Shown here: one piece after another, positions 17,508 through 26,251 of the stretch | Position numbering within the stretch: the first letter of the stretch is position 1 | Layout of the letters: every line of letters starts with the position of its first letter | Source: Streptomyces sp. TP-A0356 | GTDB lineage: Bacteria; Actinomycetota; Actinomycetes; Streptomycetales; Streptomycetaceae | Assembly: GCF_001417775.1 (NCBI RefSeq) | Contig: NZ_BBZJ01000012.1 | Coordinates: 124,001 to 188,000 of the forward strand | DNA: 64,000 bases | Reading direction: 5' to 3' | Notes under the pieces: model-generated | The model's database searches: none | The model's input: only the letters and a program-made list of their open reading frames with translations | What the model was told of the DNA's origin: nothing | Translations under genes and position numbers: made by a program

Positions 17508-18488
17508 TCAGGGAGTCGGGCCTGCGGGTGGGGCGCTGGTGATCGCGGCGCGGTAGAGGGCCTGGGTGGCGGCGCCGAAGTAGGCGCTGTAGGAGACCTG
17601 CGGAGTGTTGCCGCCGGTGTGGTAGCCGCCGATCACCCCGATCACCGCCCAGCCGCCCGACCACGGCACCAGCATCGGTCCGCCGCTGGTCCCGCCCACG
17701 AAGGCGTCGCAGGCGATGCGCGGAAAGGTGCCCGGGTCGGCCGGGTCGTCGCTGGCCCACTTGGTGGTCCAGCTCCAGCACTCCAGCGGCTTCTGCGCCC
17801 CCGCCGGATACCCGATCATCCGCACCGGGGCGTGGTAGTACCCCGTCCCGGTGAGCAACTGCACCCCACCGACCGCATCCTGGAGCAGCGTCCCGTCCTG
17901 GTTGGGCTCGGTGACGGCGAAGGCGAAGTCGTACTCGGCCCCGGCATGCTCGCCCAGGTCGTAGTACTGCTGCGAGACATAGACGCCGTTGGTGCGGACC
18001 GGGAAGATACCGAAGGGCTTGAGACCGTCGTGGTACTGCGGCACGAAGCCGAGGTGGCGCTTGGGGGATGTGCCGGAGTACCCCTTCAGGCAGTGTCCGG
18101 CGCTGAGCACCAGGGCATGGCCGGGGCCGCGCACCACGGAGCCGCTGCAGGTGCGCCCGGTGCCGGTGGCGTCGGTCCAGAAGAAGGTGCCGGCCTGGGG
18201 CATGCCGTCGAAGCTTCTGCTGGGCGGGATGTACTCACCGGGCTGAGGTCCGTCCACCGCCGGGGAGACGGCGTGGGCGATCGGCCCGGCCTCGGCGCCC
18301 TTGCGGGTGTCGCCGGGCCGGGCGGCCGCCATCCGGGCCGGTGTCCAGTAGGCGTTGAGCTGTACGGCGACCCGATTCGGCCGAGGCGGGGCGCCGCCGG
18401 CGGAAGCTGCCGGGGCCGGCCCCGTAGAGATCAGCAGCGCTGCCGCGCACGCGGCGGCGTATCGGATGATCCTGGTCCTACGCACCAT
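17508..18488 (-). CDS. Secreted trypsin-like serine protease (V8/S1B type)
   Basis: 326 residues. A signal peptide (RIIRYAAACAAALLISTGPAPAASA) is followed by a propeptide-like segment of about 70 residues. The catalytic triad is readable: His in LVLSAGHCLKG, Asp in GAEYDFAFAVTE, and Ser in CDAFVGGTSGGPM. Cys pairs flank the active-site His and Ser. Family members cut after Glu or Lys in exported proteins. ATG 18488 has GGAGGGGAACTG upstream; a longer frame to 18722 is rejected because the signal peptide starts here. Convergent with the FAD oxidoreductase. Confidence 0.9.
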   Translation of the reverse strand: MVRRTRIIRYAAACAAALLISTGPAPAASAGGAPPRPNRVAVQLNAYWTPARMAAARPGDTRKGAEAGPIAHAVSPAVDGPQPGEYIPPSRSFDGMPQAGTFFWTDATGTGRTCSGSVVRGPGHALVLSAGHCLKGYSGTSPKRHLGFVPQYHDGLKPFGIFPVRTNGVYVSQQYYDLGEHAGAEYDFAFAVTEPNQDGTLLQDAVGGVQLLTGTGYYHAPVRMIGYPAGAQKPLECWSWTTKWASDDPADPGTFPRIACDAFVGGTSGGPMLVPWSGGWAVIGVIGGYHTGGNTPQVSYSAYFGAATQALYRAAITSAPPAGPTP

Positions 18489-18700
18489 CAGTTCCCCTCC
18501 GGGCGGGCACAAGTGACGGCTCACCATAGGAGCAGTGCCGGTCCCGGCAGAAGCGCCTGCCGCGTGTGCGGGGAGATCCTCAGCCGACCGGCGGGTGCCG
18601 GGTCGTGAGTGCCGGAGCAGTGCATGTGATGGACCCAGGGCGCCGGCGCCCTGCCTCTCTTGGGAGGCCGTACGCCCAACTGATAACGATCCCGGCGAAA

Positions 18701-18731
18701 GCCTTGTGTCAAGGCCCGTCACCCATAGCCT
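18701..18731 (+). promoter_or_regulatory. Possible leaderless promoter with overlapping palindrome
   Basis: A 15-bp palindrome GCCTTGTGTCAAGGC (18701-18715) overlaps a possible -35 TTGTGT (18704-18709). A possible -10 TAGCCT (18726-18731) lies 16 bp further and ends six bases before ATG 18738. This is the geometry of leaderless transcripts in Streptomyces, and no ribosome-binding site precedes the ATG. Confidence 0.4.
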
Positions 18732-18737
18732 CCCGAC

Positions 18738-19694
18738 ATGGCATTTCTCTCAAGCCGCCGAAGAAGGGCGCGCCTTGCCCCCGAGCTCGACGACGAGCCC
18801 CTGCGCAGACTTCTGAAGTCCCTCCGGGCGACCACCATGTCCGGCACGATCGCGACGGCGGACCTGTGCATAGCTCAGATGTCCCGCCTCATGAACCAGG
18901 ACTCGGGTGACTGGGACCGTCGTACGCACCGCCTGTCCGTCCTGGCGGACTACCTGTCCGAATCGCATCTGCCGCGGGCCTGGGCCAGGCGCGAACCACG
19001 CAACGCGGGCGCACTCGTCCTGCATGCATGGACGCAACTCACACGTGGCCGCTCCCAGGGGCGCCTGGAGGACACCGCCGCCGTCACGGAGAGCTGCTTC
19101 CGGGCCGCCGACCTCGCACCTGAGGACCCCACTCCTTGGGTGGTGCTGCTGGGGGTGTCACGCCTTGAGCGCCGGCCGCAGCGGGAGGTGTTCGGAGCAT
19201 GGAACGAGGTGCTCACCCGCGACCGCTGGAACCGCGAGGCGTACCTGAACATGCTGCGGTATCTCACCCCACAGGAAGCGGGCTCACGCATCCAGGTACT
19301 GGAGTTCGTCGACGCCCTCTCGGCCCGCATGCCCGCGAACGCGCCCTGCGCGGCGACGGAACTCACGGCCCAGGTCCTTCAGTACCAGTCCGTCCTCGCC
19401 CGGGGCGGAGTCGAGGCGCTGGTGGCGCGCAACCACTGGTCCCTGGCTCCGGCGGCTCAGGCTCTCGACCGTGCGGTCAATACCTGGGTCAGGCCGGAGT
19501 TCCTGCGCCATGCCGCGGCTCTTGCCGACCTGAACCTCCTTGCCTACGCGCTGATGGCCGCCGACCGACGGCACGACGCCCGTCTGGCCTTCGAGGCACT
19601 CGGCGGCACGGTCACCGCCTGGCCCTGGCGCGTCGGCGGCGACCCCCTGACCGAATTCGGGCAGGCGCAAAGCAGGGCCTCCGCCGGCCTGTGA
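18738..19694 (+). CDS. Helical hypothetical protein (TPR-like)
   Basis: 318 residues, cytoplasmic, predicted all-alpha with repeated helical hairpins (for example LVLHAWTQLTRGRSQGRLEDTAA and CFRAADLAPEDPTPWVVLLGVSRLERR), which recall tetratricopeptide-like folds. I do not recognise a named family. Third-position GC is high throughout, so it is a real gene. It probably starts as a leaderless message at ATG 18738. Flanking genes are a divergent serine protease and a decayed region, which give no functional hint. Confidence 0.7.
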   Translation: MAFLSSRRRRARLAPELDDEPLRRLLKSLRATTMSGTIATADLCIAQMSRLMNQDSGDWDRRTHRLSVLADYLSESHLPRAWARREPRNAGALVLHAWTQLTRGRSQGRLEDTAAVTESCFRAADLAPEDPTPWVVLLGVSRLERRPQREVFGAWNEVLTRDRWNREAYLNMLRYLTPQEAGSRIQVLEFVDALSARMPANAPCAATELTAQVLQYQSVLARGGVEALVARNHWSLAPAAQALDRAVNTWVRPEFLRHAAALADLNLLAYALMAADRRHDARLAFEALGGTVTAWPWRVGGDPLTEFGQAQSRASAGL

Positions 19695-19829
19695 TCGAGC
19701 TCTGCCGGGAAGGAGTTCCGTGCAACGACCTCCCCTCGGGGGGAGGCCTCTCGGCCCTGGATCGCGGCGAGCGCAGGCGCCGAGGCCGTTGCTCCGGTAT
19801 CGGATGACGGTCTCCTCACACGGCTTCCG

Positions 19830-20159
19830 CACGTCCTGTGGCTGCCGGATCAGGAGGAGCCTCGCGTCCGGCACCGGTCTGTGTGCCGGTGGACGCGGTG
19901 TCCGGTGCGCCGAGAACCGGGGGGCATCACGCCGCCCGGTGCCGATGAGGACCGTCTGGTGGCCGTCCCGGCATTGGATGACGACGCCGTCGCACTTGTA
20001 GCCGCTGTACCAGGCAGCATCGGCGACGATGCCGCTGGTGTCCACGGCGCGGCTCGCGCGCCGCTGCACCCGCCGTGCGCACCGCGCGGCCAGGCCCGCG
20101 ACCGGCGGAATGCCGGCGGCCGTGATCAGGAACGCGTCCCGGACACCGCCGCCGATCAT
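19830..20159 (-). pseudogene. Probable eroded small gene on the minus strand
   Basis: Read from ATG 20159 on the minus strand, about 110 codons show strong GC at third positions and a sensible protein (MIGGGVRDAFLITAAG, later ADAAWYSGYKCDGVVIQC with two cysteines). The frame then runs without a stop straight into sequence antisense to the helical hypothetical gene, where it loses coding character. This suggests a gene that has lost its 3' end or suffered a frameshift. The family is not recognised and the limits given are approximate. Confidence 0.3.
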
Positions 20160-20323
20160 GCCCCCGCCGAAGAAGACGCAGCCCACGGCGGAGCTGCCAC
20201 AAACCCCACGGTGACCTGCCAGGGGGCTTGTCCCACCCGCCGCTGAACAGCCTCTCCTCGCGGCCCGGTACCGTTCCTGACACACTCGAAAGCAGTACAG
20301 CAGACTCACAGGAGACCGGTGCG

Positions 20324-21193
20324 GTGAAGCGGCGCAGCAGGCGGGGCAGGTTCTACGGGGCACTGGCGGGCGCGGTCGTGGCTGCCCTGACAGCCGGTGG
20401 CTGCGGCGCGGGCGGTGGCACCGGTTCGGCCGCCACCTCGTCGCGGCCCACCCCCACCGGCGCCACCCCCAGCACCGCGCCGAGCGCCACCGCCGACGCC
20501 GCCGCCTGGCACAAGTGGGGCCTGACCCCGCTGCCCGCCGCCCCGCAACCCCCGGCCGACAAGCCCGTCAAACTCTCCGCCACCGGAACGGTCCCGGTCT
20601 TCACGCACATACCGACCTCGCAGAAGGTCGTCTTCATAACCATCGACGACGGAGCGGAGAAGGACCCCAAGTTCATCGAGATGATGCGGGACTTGAAAGT
20701 CCCGATAACGATGTTCCTGATGAACGACGCCATCAAGCCGAACTACGCGTACTTCAGGCAGCTGCAGGCGATGGGCAACCACATACAGAACCACACCCTG
20801 CACCATCCCGCGATGAACACCGTCTCGCTGGCCCGCCAGAAGGAAGAGGTGTGCGGCGACCAGAAGGTCCTCACCCAGCAGTACGGCACCGCGCCGTTGC
20901 TCTTCCGACCGCCCTACGGCGCGTACAACAGCGACACCAAGATCGCGGTGGGCGAGTGCGGGCCCAGGGCGATCGTGTGGTGGCGGGAGTCCATGCAGAT
21001 CTCCAACCTGCAGTACCAGGAAGCGGACAAGAAGCTGCGCCCCGGCGACATCATCCTCGCCCACTTCCGCGGGCCCACGGAGCTCAAGGGCACCACGATG
21101 ACGCGGATGTTCGGCAATATGCTCAAGCACATCCAGGAGCAGGGGTTCGCCGTCGCACGCCTGGAGGACTACATCCAGCCACCCGCCCGATGA
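20324..21193 (+). CDS. Secreted polysaccharide deacetylase (NodB domain, CE4)
   Basis: 289 residues. The N-terminus (RFYGALAGAVVAALTAGGC) looks like an export signal, possibly a weak lipobox at Cys; a Ser/Thr/Pro-rich linker follows. The NodB motifs are in order: VVFITIDDGAEKD (motif 1 with catalytic Asp), NHIQNHTLHHP (motif 2, metal-binding His pair), RPPYGAYN (motif 3), a WW segment with Arg, and ILAHF (motif 5). Such enzymes remove N-acetyl groups from chitin oligomers or peptidoglycan. GTG 20324 has AGGAGA eight bases upstream. The later chitinase gene could share the substrate, though it is not in the same operon. Confidence 0.88.
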   Translation: MKRRSRRGRFYGALAGAVVAALTAGGCGAGGGTGSAATSSRPTPTGATPSTAPSATADAAAWHKWGLTPLPAAPQPPADKPVKLSATGTVPVFTHIPTSQKVVFITIDDGAEKDPKFIEMMRDLKVPITMFLMNDAIKPNYAYFRQLQAMGNHIQNHTLHHPAMNTVSLARQKEEVCGDQKVLTQQYGTAPLLFRPPYGAYNSDTKIAVGECGPRAIVWWRESMQISNLQYQEADKKLRPGDIILAHFRGPTELKGTTMTRMFGNMLKHIQEQGFAVARLEDYIQPPAR

Positions 21194-21361
21194 GCTCGGC
21201 CAGCCCGTCGGCATCGAGGTGGCTACGGACCGGCCGCCGCCCGCATTCGCCCGCCAGGGCCTGGGGGCAACGAGTCCCGCCATGTCGTCGACCCTGATCG
21301 TCACCCCTGGCTCCCGCGCACAGGGCCCGACCTCCACGGGTGTACGCCTGGACGAGAGGCC

Positions 21362-21560
<199 letters not shown>

Positions 21561-21832
21561 GTCCGCCGACCGGTCCGGCGGGCCGACAGGGCACTCCCAG
21601 GCGATGCCACCGCCACACCGCGTCCCACGCCGGTGGGCGCGCGAGTCGGACGGGCCGAGCAGGCGCCGCCGCACGATTCCCGGCTCAGGACCCACAGGGG
21701 CGCACCTTTTGCGGTTCTGGTTGGGCCATACAGGACAAACGCATGCGATTTGGAGTCGCGCCGGACGATGTCGGACCATGGGGCCCGTCCCGGCGATCCC
21801 GGGCACCAGTTCGATGAGAGGCGCACCACCCC

Positions 21833-23236
21833 ATGCACGTCACCGGGACCGTCCCGCAGTCGGCTCCGGCCCCACGGGAGACCCCCGCGGCCCCCACCCC
21901 CGCCGAAGATCCCACCAGCAACAACGGCAGGCATGCCCGCCGCTTCGGCCTGCCCGTCGCCACGGCTCTGGTCATGGGCAACATCATCGGCGGCGGCATC
22001 TTCCTGCTCCCGGCCTCCGTCGCCCCGTACGGCACGATCAGCCTGGTCGCATTCGGCGTCCTGACCGTCGGCGCCATCGCCCTCGCCCTGGTCTTCGGCC
22101 GACTCGCCGAGCGCGACCCGCGCACCGGCGGGCCCTACGTCTACGCCCGCGAGGCCTTCGGTGACTTCGCCGGCTTCCTCGCCGCCTGGGCGTACTGGAT
22201 CACCACCTGGGTGTCGAACGCGGCGCTCGCCGTCGCCGCCGTCGGCTACCTCGACGTACTGATCCCCGTGAACGGCCACCGCTGGAGCGCGTGCCTGGCC
22301 GCGCTCACCCTGCAGTGGCTGCCCGCGCTCGCCAACTTCGCGGGCACCCGGTACGTGGGCGCCGTCCAGCTCGTCTCGACCGTGTTGAAGTTCGTGCCAC
22401 TGCTGCTCGTCGCGATCGGCGGGCTGTTCTTCTTCGACCCGCGCAACCTGGGCCCGTTCCACGCCGGCGGCGGCAGCGCGATGGGCGCGGTGTCCGCCTG
22501 CGCCGCGATGCTGCTCTTCTCCTACCTCGGTGTGGAGTCCGCCGCCGTCAGCGCGGGCGAGGTCAAGAACGCCCGGCGCAACGTGGGACGCGCCACCGTC
22601 ATCGGCACCACGGGCGCGGCGCTCGTCTATCTGCTGGGCACGCTCTCCGTCTTCGGCACGGTCACGCACGACCACCTGGTGAAGTCCACCGCGCCCTTCT
22701 CGGACGCCGTGAACGCCATGTTCGGCGGCACCTGGGGCGGCTGGGCCGTCGCGCTCGCCGCGCTCGTGTCGATGACCGGCTGCCTCAACGGCTGGACGCT
22801 GCTGAGCGCCCAGACCCCGTACGCGGCGGCCAAGGACGGTCTGTTCCCCGCCGCCTTCGCGCGCCGGCGCCGGGGCGTACCGACCGTCGGCGTCGGCGTC
22901 ACCGTCGTGCTCGCCTCGCTCCTCACCGTCTACAACTACGCGTCGGGCTCGCCGAGGGTCTTCGAGATCCTGGTCCTCGTCACCACGTTCACCGCGACCG
23001 TGCCGTATCTGCTGGCCACCGCCGCACAGATCTTCCACCTCGTGTCGGGGCGGCGCGAGCTGGTCGACCGGGCGCGTCTGGTGCGGGACGCCGTGATCAC
23101 GGCGGTCGCGGCAGCGTTCTCGATGTGGCTCGTCGCGGGCGCCGGGTACGCGGCGGTGTATCAGGGCGTGCTGTTCCTGTTCGCGGGGATCATCGTCTAC
23201 GCGGTGCTGGCGGCCCGCCGGCAGAGGACGGCCTGA
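21833..23236 (+). CDS. APC-family amino acid permease (AdiC/PotE-like)
   Basis: 467 residues, 12 hydrophobic helices after a 40-residue hydrophilic tail. The first helix carries VMGNIIGGGIFLLPAS, the G-[SIG]-G-I-F motif of the APC superfamily that binds the amino acid backbone. LAERDPRTGGPYVYAREAFGDFAGFLAAWAYW and FSYLGVESAAVSAGEVKNARRN are typical of the arginine/agmatine and basic amino acid antiporter group. ATG 21833 has a rather distant GAGAGG. It stands alone, without a decarboxylase gene, so exchange of a specific pair cannot be inferred. Confidence 0.88.
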   Translation: MHVTGTVPQSAPAPRETPAAPTPAEDPTSNNGRHARRFGLPVATALVMGNIIGGGIFLLPASVAPYGTISLVAFGVLTVGAIALALVFGRLAERDPRTGGPYVYAREAFGDFAGFLAAWAYWITTWVSNAALAVAAVGYLDVLIPVNGHRWSACLAALTLQWLPALANFAGTRYVGAVQLVSTVLKFVPLLLVAIGGLFFFDPRNLGPFHAGGGSAMGAVSACAAMLLFSYLGVESAAVSAGEVKNARRNVGRATVIGTTGAALVYLLGTLSVFGTVTHDHLVKSTAPFSDAVNAMFGGTWGGWAVALAALVSMTGCLNGWTLLSAQTPYAAAKDGLFPAAFARRRRGVPTVGVGVTVVLASLLTVYNYASGSPRVFEILVLVTTFTATVPYLLATAAQIFHLVSGRRELVDRARLVRDAVITAVAAAFSMWLVAGAGYAAVYQGVLFLFAGIIVYAVLAARRQRTA

Positions 23237-23561
23237 TCCGGCGGTGGCCCGGGCCGCCGCCCTCGCACGTCCACTCCGCACGCCCACTCCGCGGCGGTCC
23301 GGACACGCGCGCCCACAGAACTCGGCCGCGCGGGCATCGCGGTCTCGCGAACCGCAAGCTCACACGCTACGTGGATGCCGACGCGGGGATCGCTGAGGTG
23401 CTGGGCTGAGCCGCTGCCCGGCGGCCCGACGCGAGCGGCGTCGCCGAACCTTCGGTCCGTCACATGCCGCGTATAGCGGCGAGATGGACCGGCGCGCGCC
23501 CGAGAAGCAATCCCCCGGCCCACCTCCTGGGCGGTGCAAGGAACAAGGTCAAGAGACCTTT
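23237..23561. other. Gap without a supported gene
   Basis: Between the permease and the chitinase promoter no ORF with both a start signal and a recognisable domain was seen. Some stretches keep coding-like GC periodicity, but no product can be named. Confidence 0.5.
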
Positions 23562-23598
23562 TGGTCTAGTCCAAAGGTCTGTCTGGTCTAGTCCAAAG
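23562..23598 (+). promoter_or_regulatory. Two DasR-like direct repeats in the chitinase promoter
   Basis: Two exact copies of TGGTCTAGTCCAAAG lie at 23562-23576 and 23584-23598, 22 bp apart (two helical turns). The core TGGTCTAGTCCA closely matches the DasR responsive element (ACTGGTCTAGACCACT) and the direct repeats known upstream of Streptomyces chitinase genes. A TTGACG at 23601-23606 could be the -35 element. Expected effect: repression by DasR relieved by glucosamine-6-phosphate, giving chitin-dependent expression of the downstream GH18 gene. Confidence 0.85.
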
Positions 23599-23666
23599 CA
23601 TTGACGCGATCGTGTCGGCGTCAAGAGGCTGGGGCGACTCCCTCTCCCCCCCACTGGAGGCACGCA

Positions 23667-24878
23667 GTGAGACGTCTTCGCATATGTCTGGGCTCAGCCG
23701 CCCTCGGGCTCGCCATCGCGGGCACAACGGCACTGGGCGCAGGCCACGCATCGGGGGCGACCAGCGCGCTGAGCAACCGCTGGTACGCCGCCGCCCCTTA
23801 CCTGATGCCGCTGGACAACGACCCGCCGGACCCGGCCGCCATCATGGACGCCACCGGCCTCAAGGCGTTTCAGCTCGCCTTCGTCCTCGCCCCCAACGGC
23901 GGCGGCTGCTCCCCCACTTGGGGCGGGACGGCCCCGGTCTCCTCTGACACTGCCGTTCAGTCGGCCATCGACACCATCCGCGCCAAGGGCGGTGACGTCT
24001 CCGTCTCCATCGGCGGCTACGGCGGTACCAAGCTCGGCCAGGTGTGCTCGGACGCGGCAGCCACGGCGGCGGCGTACCAGCAGGTCATCACCAAGTACGG
24101 CCTGCGCGCGATCGACTTCGACCTGGAGGAGCCGGAGTACGAGAACGCGGCGGCGATCAAGAACGAGATCGGCGCCGCCAAGATCCTCCAGCAGAACAAT
24201 CCCGGCCTCTACGTCTCGGTCACCACGGCCGGAACTGCGGACGGAACCGGCTGGTTCGGCAAGCAGATGCTGCTGGAGGCGAAGTCTCAGGGATTCACAC
24301 CGAACAACTTCTCCATCATGCCGTTCGACGGCGGCTTCAACGGCGCCGCCTCGCAGACCAGCGCGCTCACCAACTTCAACTCGATTCTGCAGTCCACCTT
24401 CGGCTGGGACCAGGCGACCGCCTATGCCCACGAAGGCTTCTCGGGGATGAACGGACGCAGTGACTCCGGCGAGATGTTCACCCAGGCCGACTTCCAGACC
24501 GTGCTGGACTACGCGATCAGCCACAACATGGACCGCTTCACCTTCTGGTCCCTCAACCGCGACCGCCAGTGCACCCCCGCGGACAACGGCGGCCGCACGT
24601 CCGGCACCTGCTCCAGCGTGACGCAGAACTCGTGGGACTTCGCGAAGTACTCGGCGAAGTTCGCCGGTGCCACCCCGCCCTCACCCACGCCCACGCCGAC
24701 CCCGACCCCGACGCCACCCAGCACCGCCTGCGCGTCGGCCTGGAGCTCGACGGCGGTCTACACGCAGGGCAACGAGGTGTCGTACAACCACCACAACTGG
24801 AAGGCCAAGTGGTGGACCCAGAACGAGGTGCCCGGCGCCTCGCAATGGGGGCCCTGGCAGGACGAGGGCACCTGCTGA
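23667..24878 (+). CDS. Secreted GH18 chitinase with C-terminal chitin-binding module
   Basis: 403 residues. Signal peptide to about AGHASGA (residue 32). The GH18 barrel shows the SIGGYGG strand and the active-site motif RAIDFDLEEPEY with the catalytic Glu after DFDL. This is the ChiD/bacterial endochitinase-like branch with the N-terminal YLMPLDNDPPD segment. A PTPTPTPTP linker (about residues 336-348) joins a CBM5/12-type module with WSSTAVYTQGNEVSYNHHNWKAKWWTQNEVPG and conserved Trp residues. GTG 23667 has GGAGG at 23657-23661. Controlled by the DasR-like pair upstream. Confidence 0.93.
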   Translation: MRRLRICLGSAALGLAIAGTTALGAGHASGATSALSNRWYAAAPYLMPLDNDPPDPAAIMDATGLKAFQLAFVLAPNGGGCSPTWGGTAPVSSDTAVQSAIDTIRAKGGDVSVSIGGYGGTKLGQVCSDAAATAAAYQQVITKYGLRAIDFDLEEPEYENAAAIKNEIGAAKILQQNNPGLYVSVTTAGTADGTGWFGKQMLLEAKSQGFTPNNFSIMPFDGGFNGAASQTSALTNFNSILQSTFGWDQATAYAHEGFSGMNGRSDSGEMFTQADFQTVLDYAISHNMDRFTFWSLNRDRQCTPADNGGRTSGTCSSVTQNSWDFAKYSAKFAGATPPSPTPTPTPTPTPPSTACASAWSSTAVYTQGNEVSYNHHNWKAKWWTQNEVPGASQWGPWQDEGTC

Positions 24879-25394
24879 CGCCCTAGCGGGGTCAGGTCGG
24901 TGCACCTCGCCGCCCAGCACGGTGCCCGCGTTCCAGTCCCGTGCGAGAGGCAGGCCCCTGCGCACCCGGGGGCGGCGGGCGCGGGAGGAGTCTTCTCCGT
25001 GCTGCGTGTGCGGGGTAAGGAGACCCGGAGGATCCTGGGGCCATGGGAAGAGAGCTGCCTGTGCCCCTCCCTCCGCCCCGGAAGGGCGGCGCGGACTGCG
25101 CAGGGGCGGTTCCCGGACGTGGCGCACGGCGACGCCGACCCCGTCGAGCTTGTGCGACGGGCAGGGCTACCGGACGCGGAGGAGATCCTCGGCGCGCGGG
25201 CGTGGGTGCGGTGGCGGCCCGGCCCACCTCACACCCGGCGTAGCCTCGCGTTCCTTCGGTCCGCCCCGGTGCTCCCAGGGCCGCCGTGAGTTGCCCCGGG
25301 CGGCATCCCGTGCGAGCCCGAGCAGGTCCCGCCGCGCACGGGCCGGGCCCACGGGCCGGACCCTCGCCTCGCTCACAAGGACTGGAACACATCC
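24879..25394. other. Gap of about 515 bp without a supported gene
   Basis: One plus-strand stretch near 25120-25210 reads like coding sequence (DADPVELVRRAGLPDAEEIL), but it lacks a start, a stop in a sensible place and a recognisable family. It may be debris of a lost gene. No terminator with a clear U-tract was identified after the chitinase. Confidence 0.45.
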
Positions 25395-26159
25395 ATGAAC
25401 GGAACGCTTGTCGGAACGACCGCGCTCATCACCGGTGCCAGCAGCGGCATCGGCGCCGCAGCTGCCCGCATGCTCGCCGCACACGGCGCCATCGTGGTCA
25501 TGGTGGCCCGCCGCAAGGACCGGCTCGACGAACTCGTCGCCGAGATCGAGAAGACCGGCGGCTCCGCGCTGGCCATCGAGGCCGACATCACCGAACAGAG
25601 CCGGGCCGCCGGCGCTGTGCGGGAGGCGGTCGACGCCTCCGGTCGGCTCGACATCCTGGTGAACAACGCCGGCGTGATGCTGCTCGGCCCGGTCGTCGGT
25701 GCCGACGTCGAAAGCTGGGACCGGATGATCTCGACCAACATCCAGGGGCTGCTCTACACCACCGACGCCGCCCTGCCGCACCTCCTGGCCGCCGCCGAGA
25801 GCTTGCCGCGCCGGGTGGCCGACGTGGTCAACATCAGCTCCGTCGCGGGCCGCCGGGCCAACAGCGGGTTCGGGGTCTACAACATGACCAAGTTCGGGGT
25901 CAACGGCTTCAGCGAGTCGCTGCGCCAGGAAGTCACCCAGCGCCACGTACGCGTGGGTGTGGTCGAGCCTGGAGCCGTAACCACTGAGCTGGGCTCGCAC
26001 AATCCGCCCGACGTCCGGAGCGAGATGCTCGACCCCTACTTCGAGCAGATGGAGGTTCTCGCTCCCGAAGACGTCGCGGACAGCGTCACGTACATGGTCA
26101 CCCGCCCGCGCCACGTGGCCATCAACGAACTGCTGGTCCGGCCGACGGAACAGGTCTGA
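25395..26159 (+). CDS. SDR family NAD(P)-dependent oxidoreductase
   Basis: 254-residue classical short-chain dehydrogenase. Cofactor motif TGASSGIGAAAARML (residues 13-27), structural NNAG (about 90-93), catalytic Ser in NISSVAG and YNMTK (Tyr-x-x-x-Lys, about residue 160). Replacement of the usual acidic residue after strand 2 by ARRKDR suggests NADP(H) preference. Belongs to the serine 3-dehydrogenase/YdfG-like cluster. The stop codon lies in the first unit of a four-copy 15-bp tandem repeat. Substrate unknown. Confidence 0.88.
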   Translation: MNGTLVGTTALITGASSGIGAAAARMLAAHGAIVVMVARRKDRLDELVAEIEKTGGSALAIEADITEQSRAAGAVREAVDASGRLDILVNNAGVMLLGPVVGADVESWDRMISTNIQGLLYTTDAALPHLLAAAESLPRRVADVVNISSVAGRRANSGFGVYNMTKFGVNGFSESLRQEVTQRHVRVGVVEPGAVTTELGSHNPPDVRSEMLDPYFEQMEVLAPEDVADSVTYMVTRPRHVAINELLVRPTEQV

Positions 26160-26210
26160 ACGAGACAGGTCTGAACGAGACAGGTCTGAACGGGACAGGT
26201 CTGAACGGGA
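26151..26210. repeat. Four tandem 15-bp repeats spanning the SDR stop codon
   Basis: Four copies of CAGGTCTGAACG(A/G)GA at 26151-26165, 26166-26180, 26181-26195 and 26196-26210. Copies 1-2 and 3-4 are identical pairs. The first copy contains the last codons and the TGA of the SDR gene, so the array looks like a duplication of the gene's end. Confidence 0.95.
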
Positions 26211-26251
26211 CAGTTTCAACGCACTCGCATTCGGGCTGGGCGGGCAGCCGG

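Noticed and set aside
16815..18608. 597-codon plus-strand frame over the oxidoreductase end and serine-protease gene
   Set aside because: Low-complexity Arg/Gly-rich translation antisense to a protease with a complete catalytic triad.
22291..23409. 372-codon frame inside the amino-acid permease
   Set aside because: Out of frame with an intact 12-helix permease; no domain.
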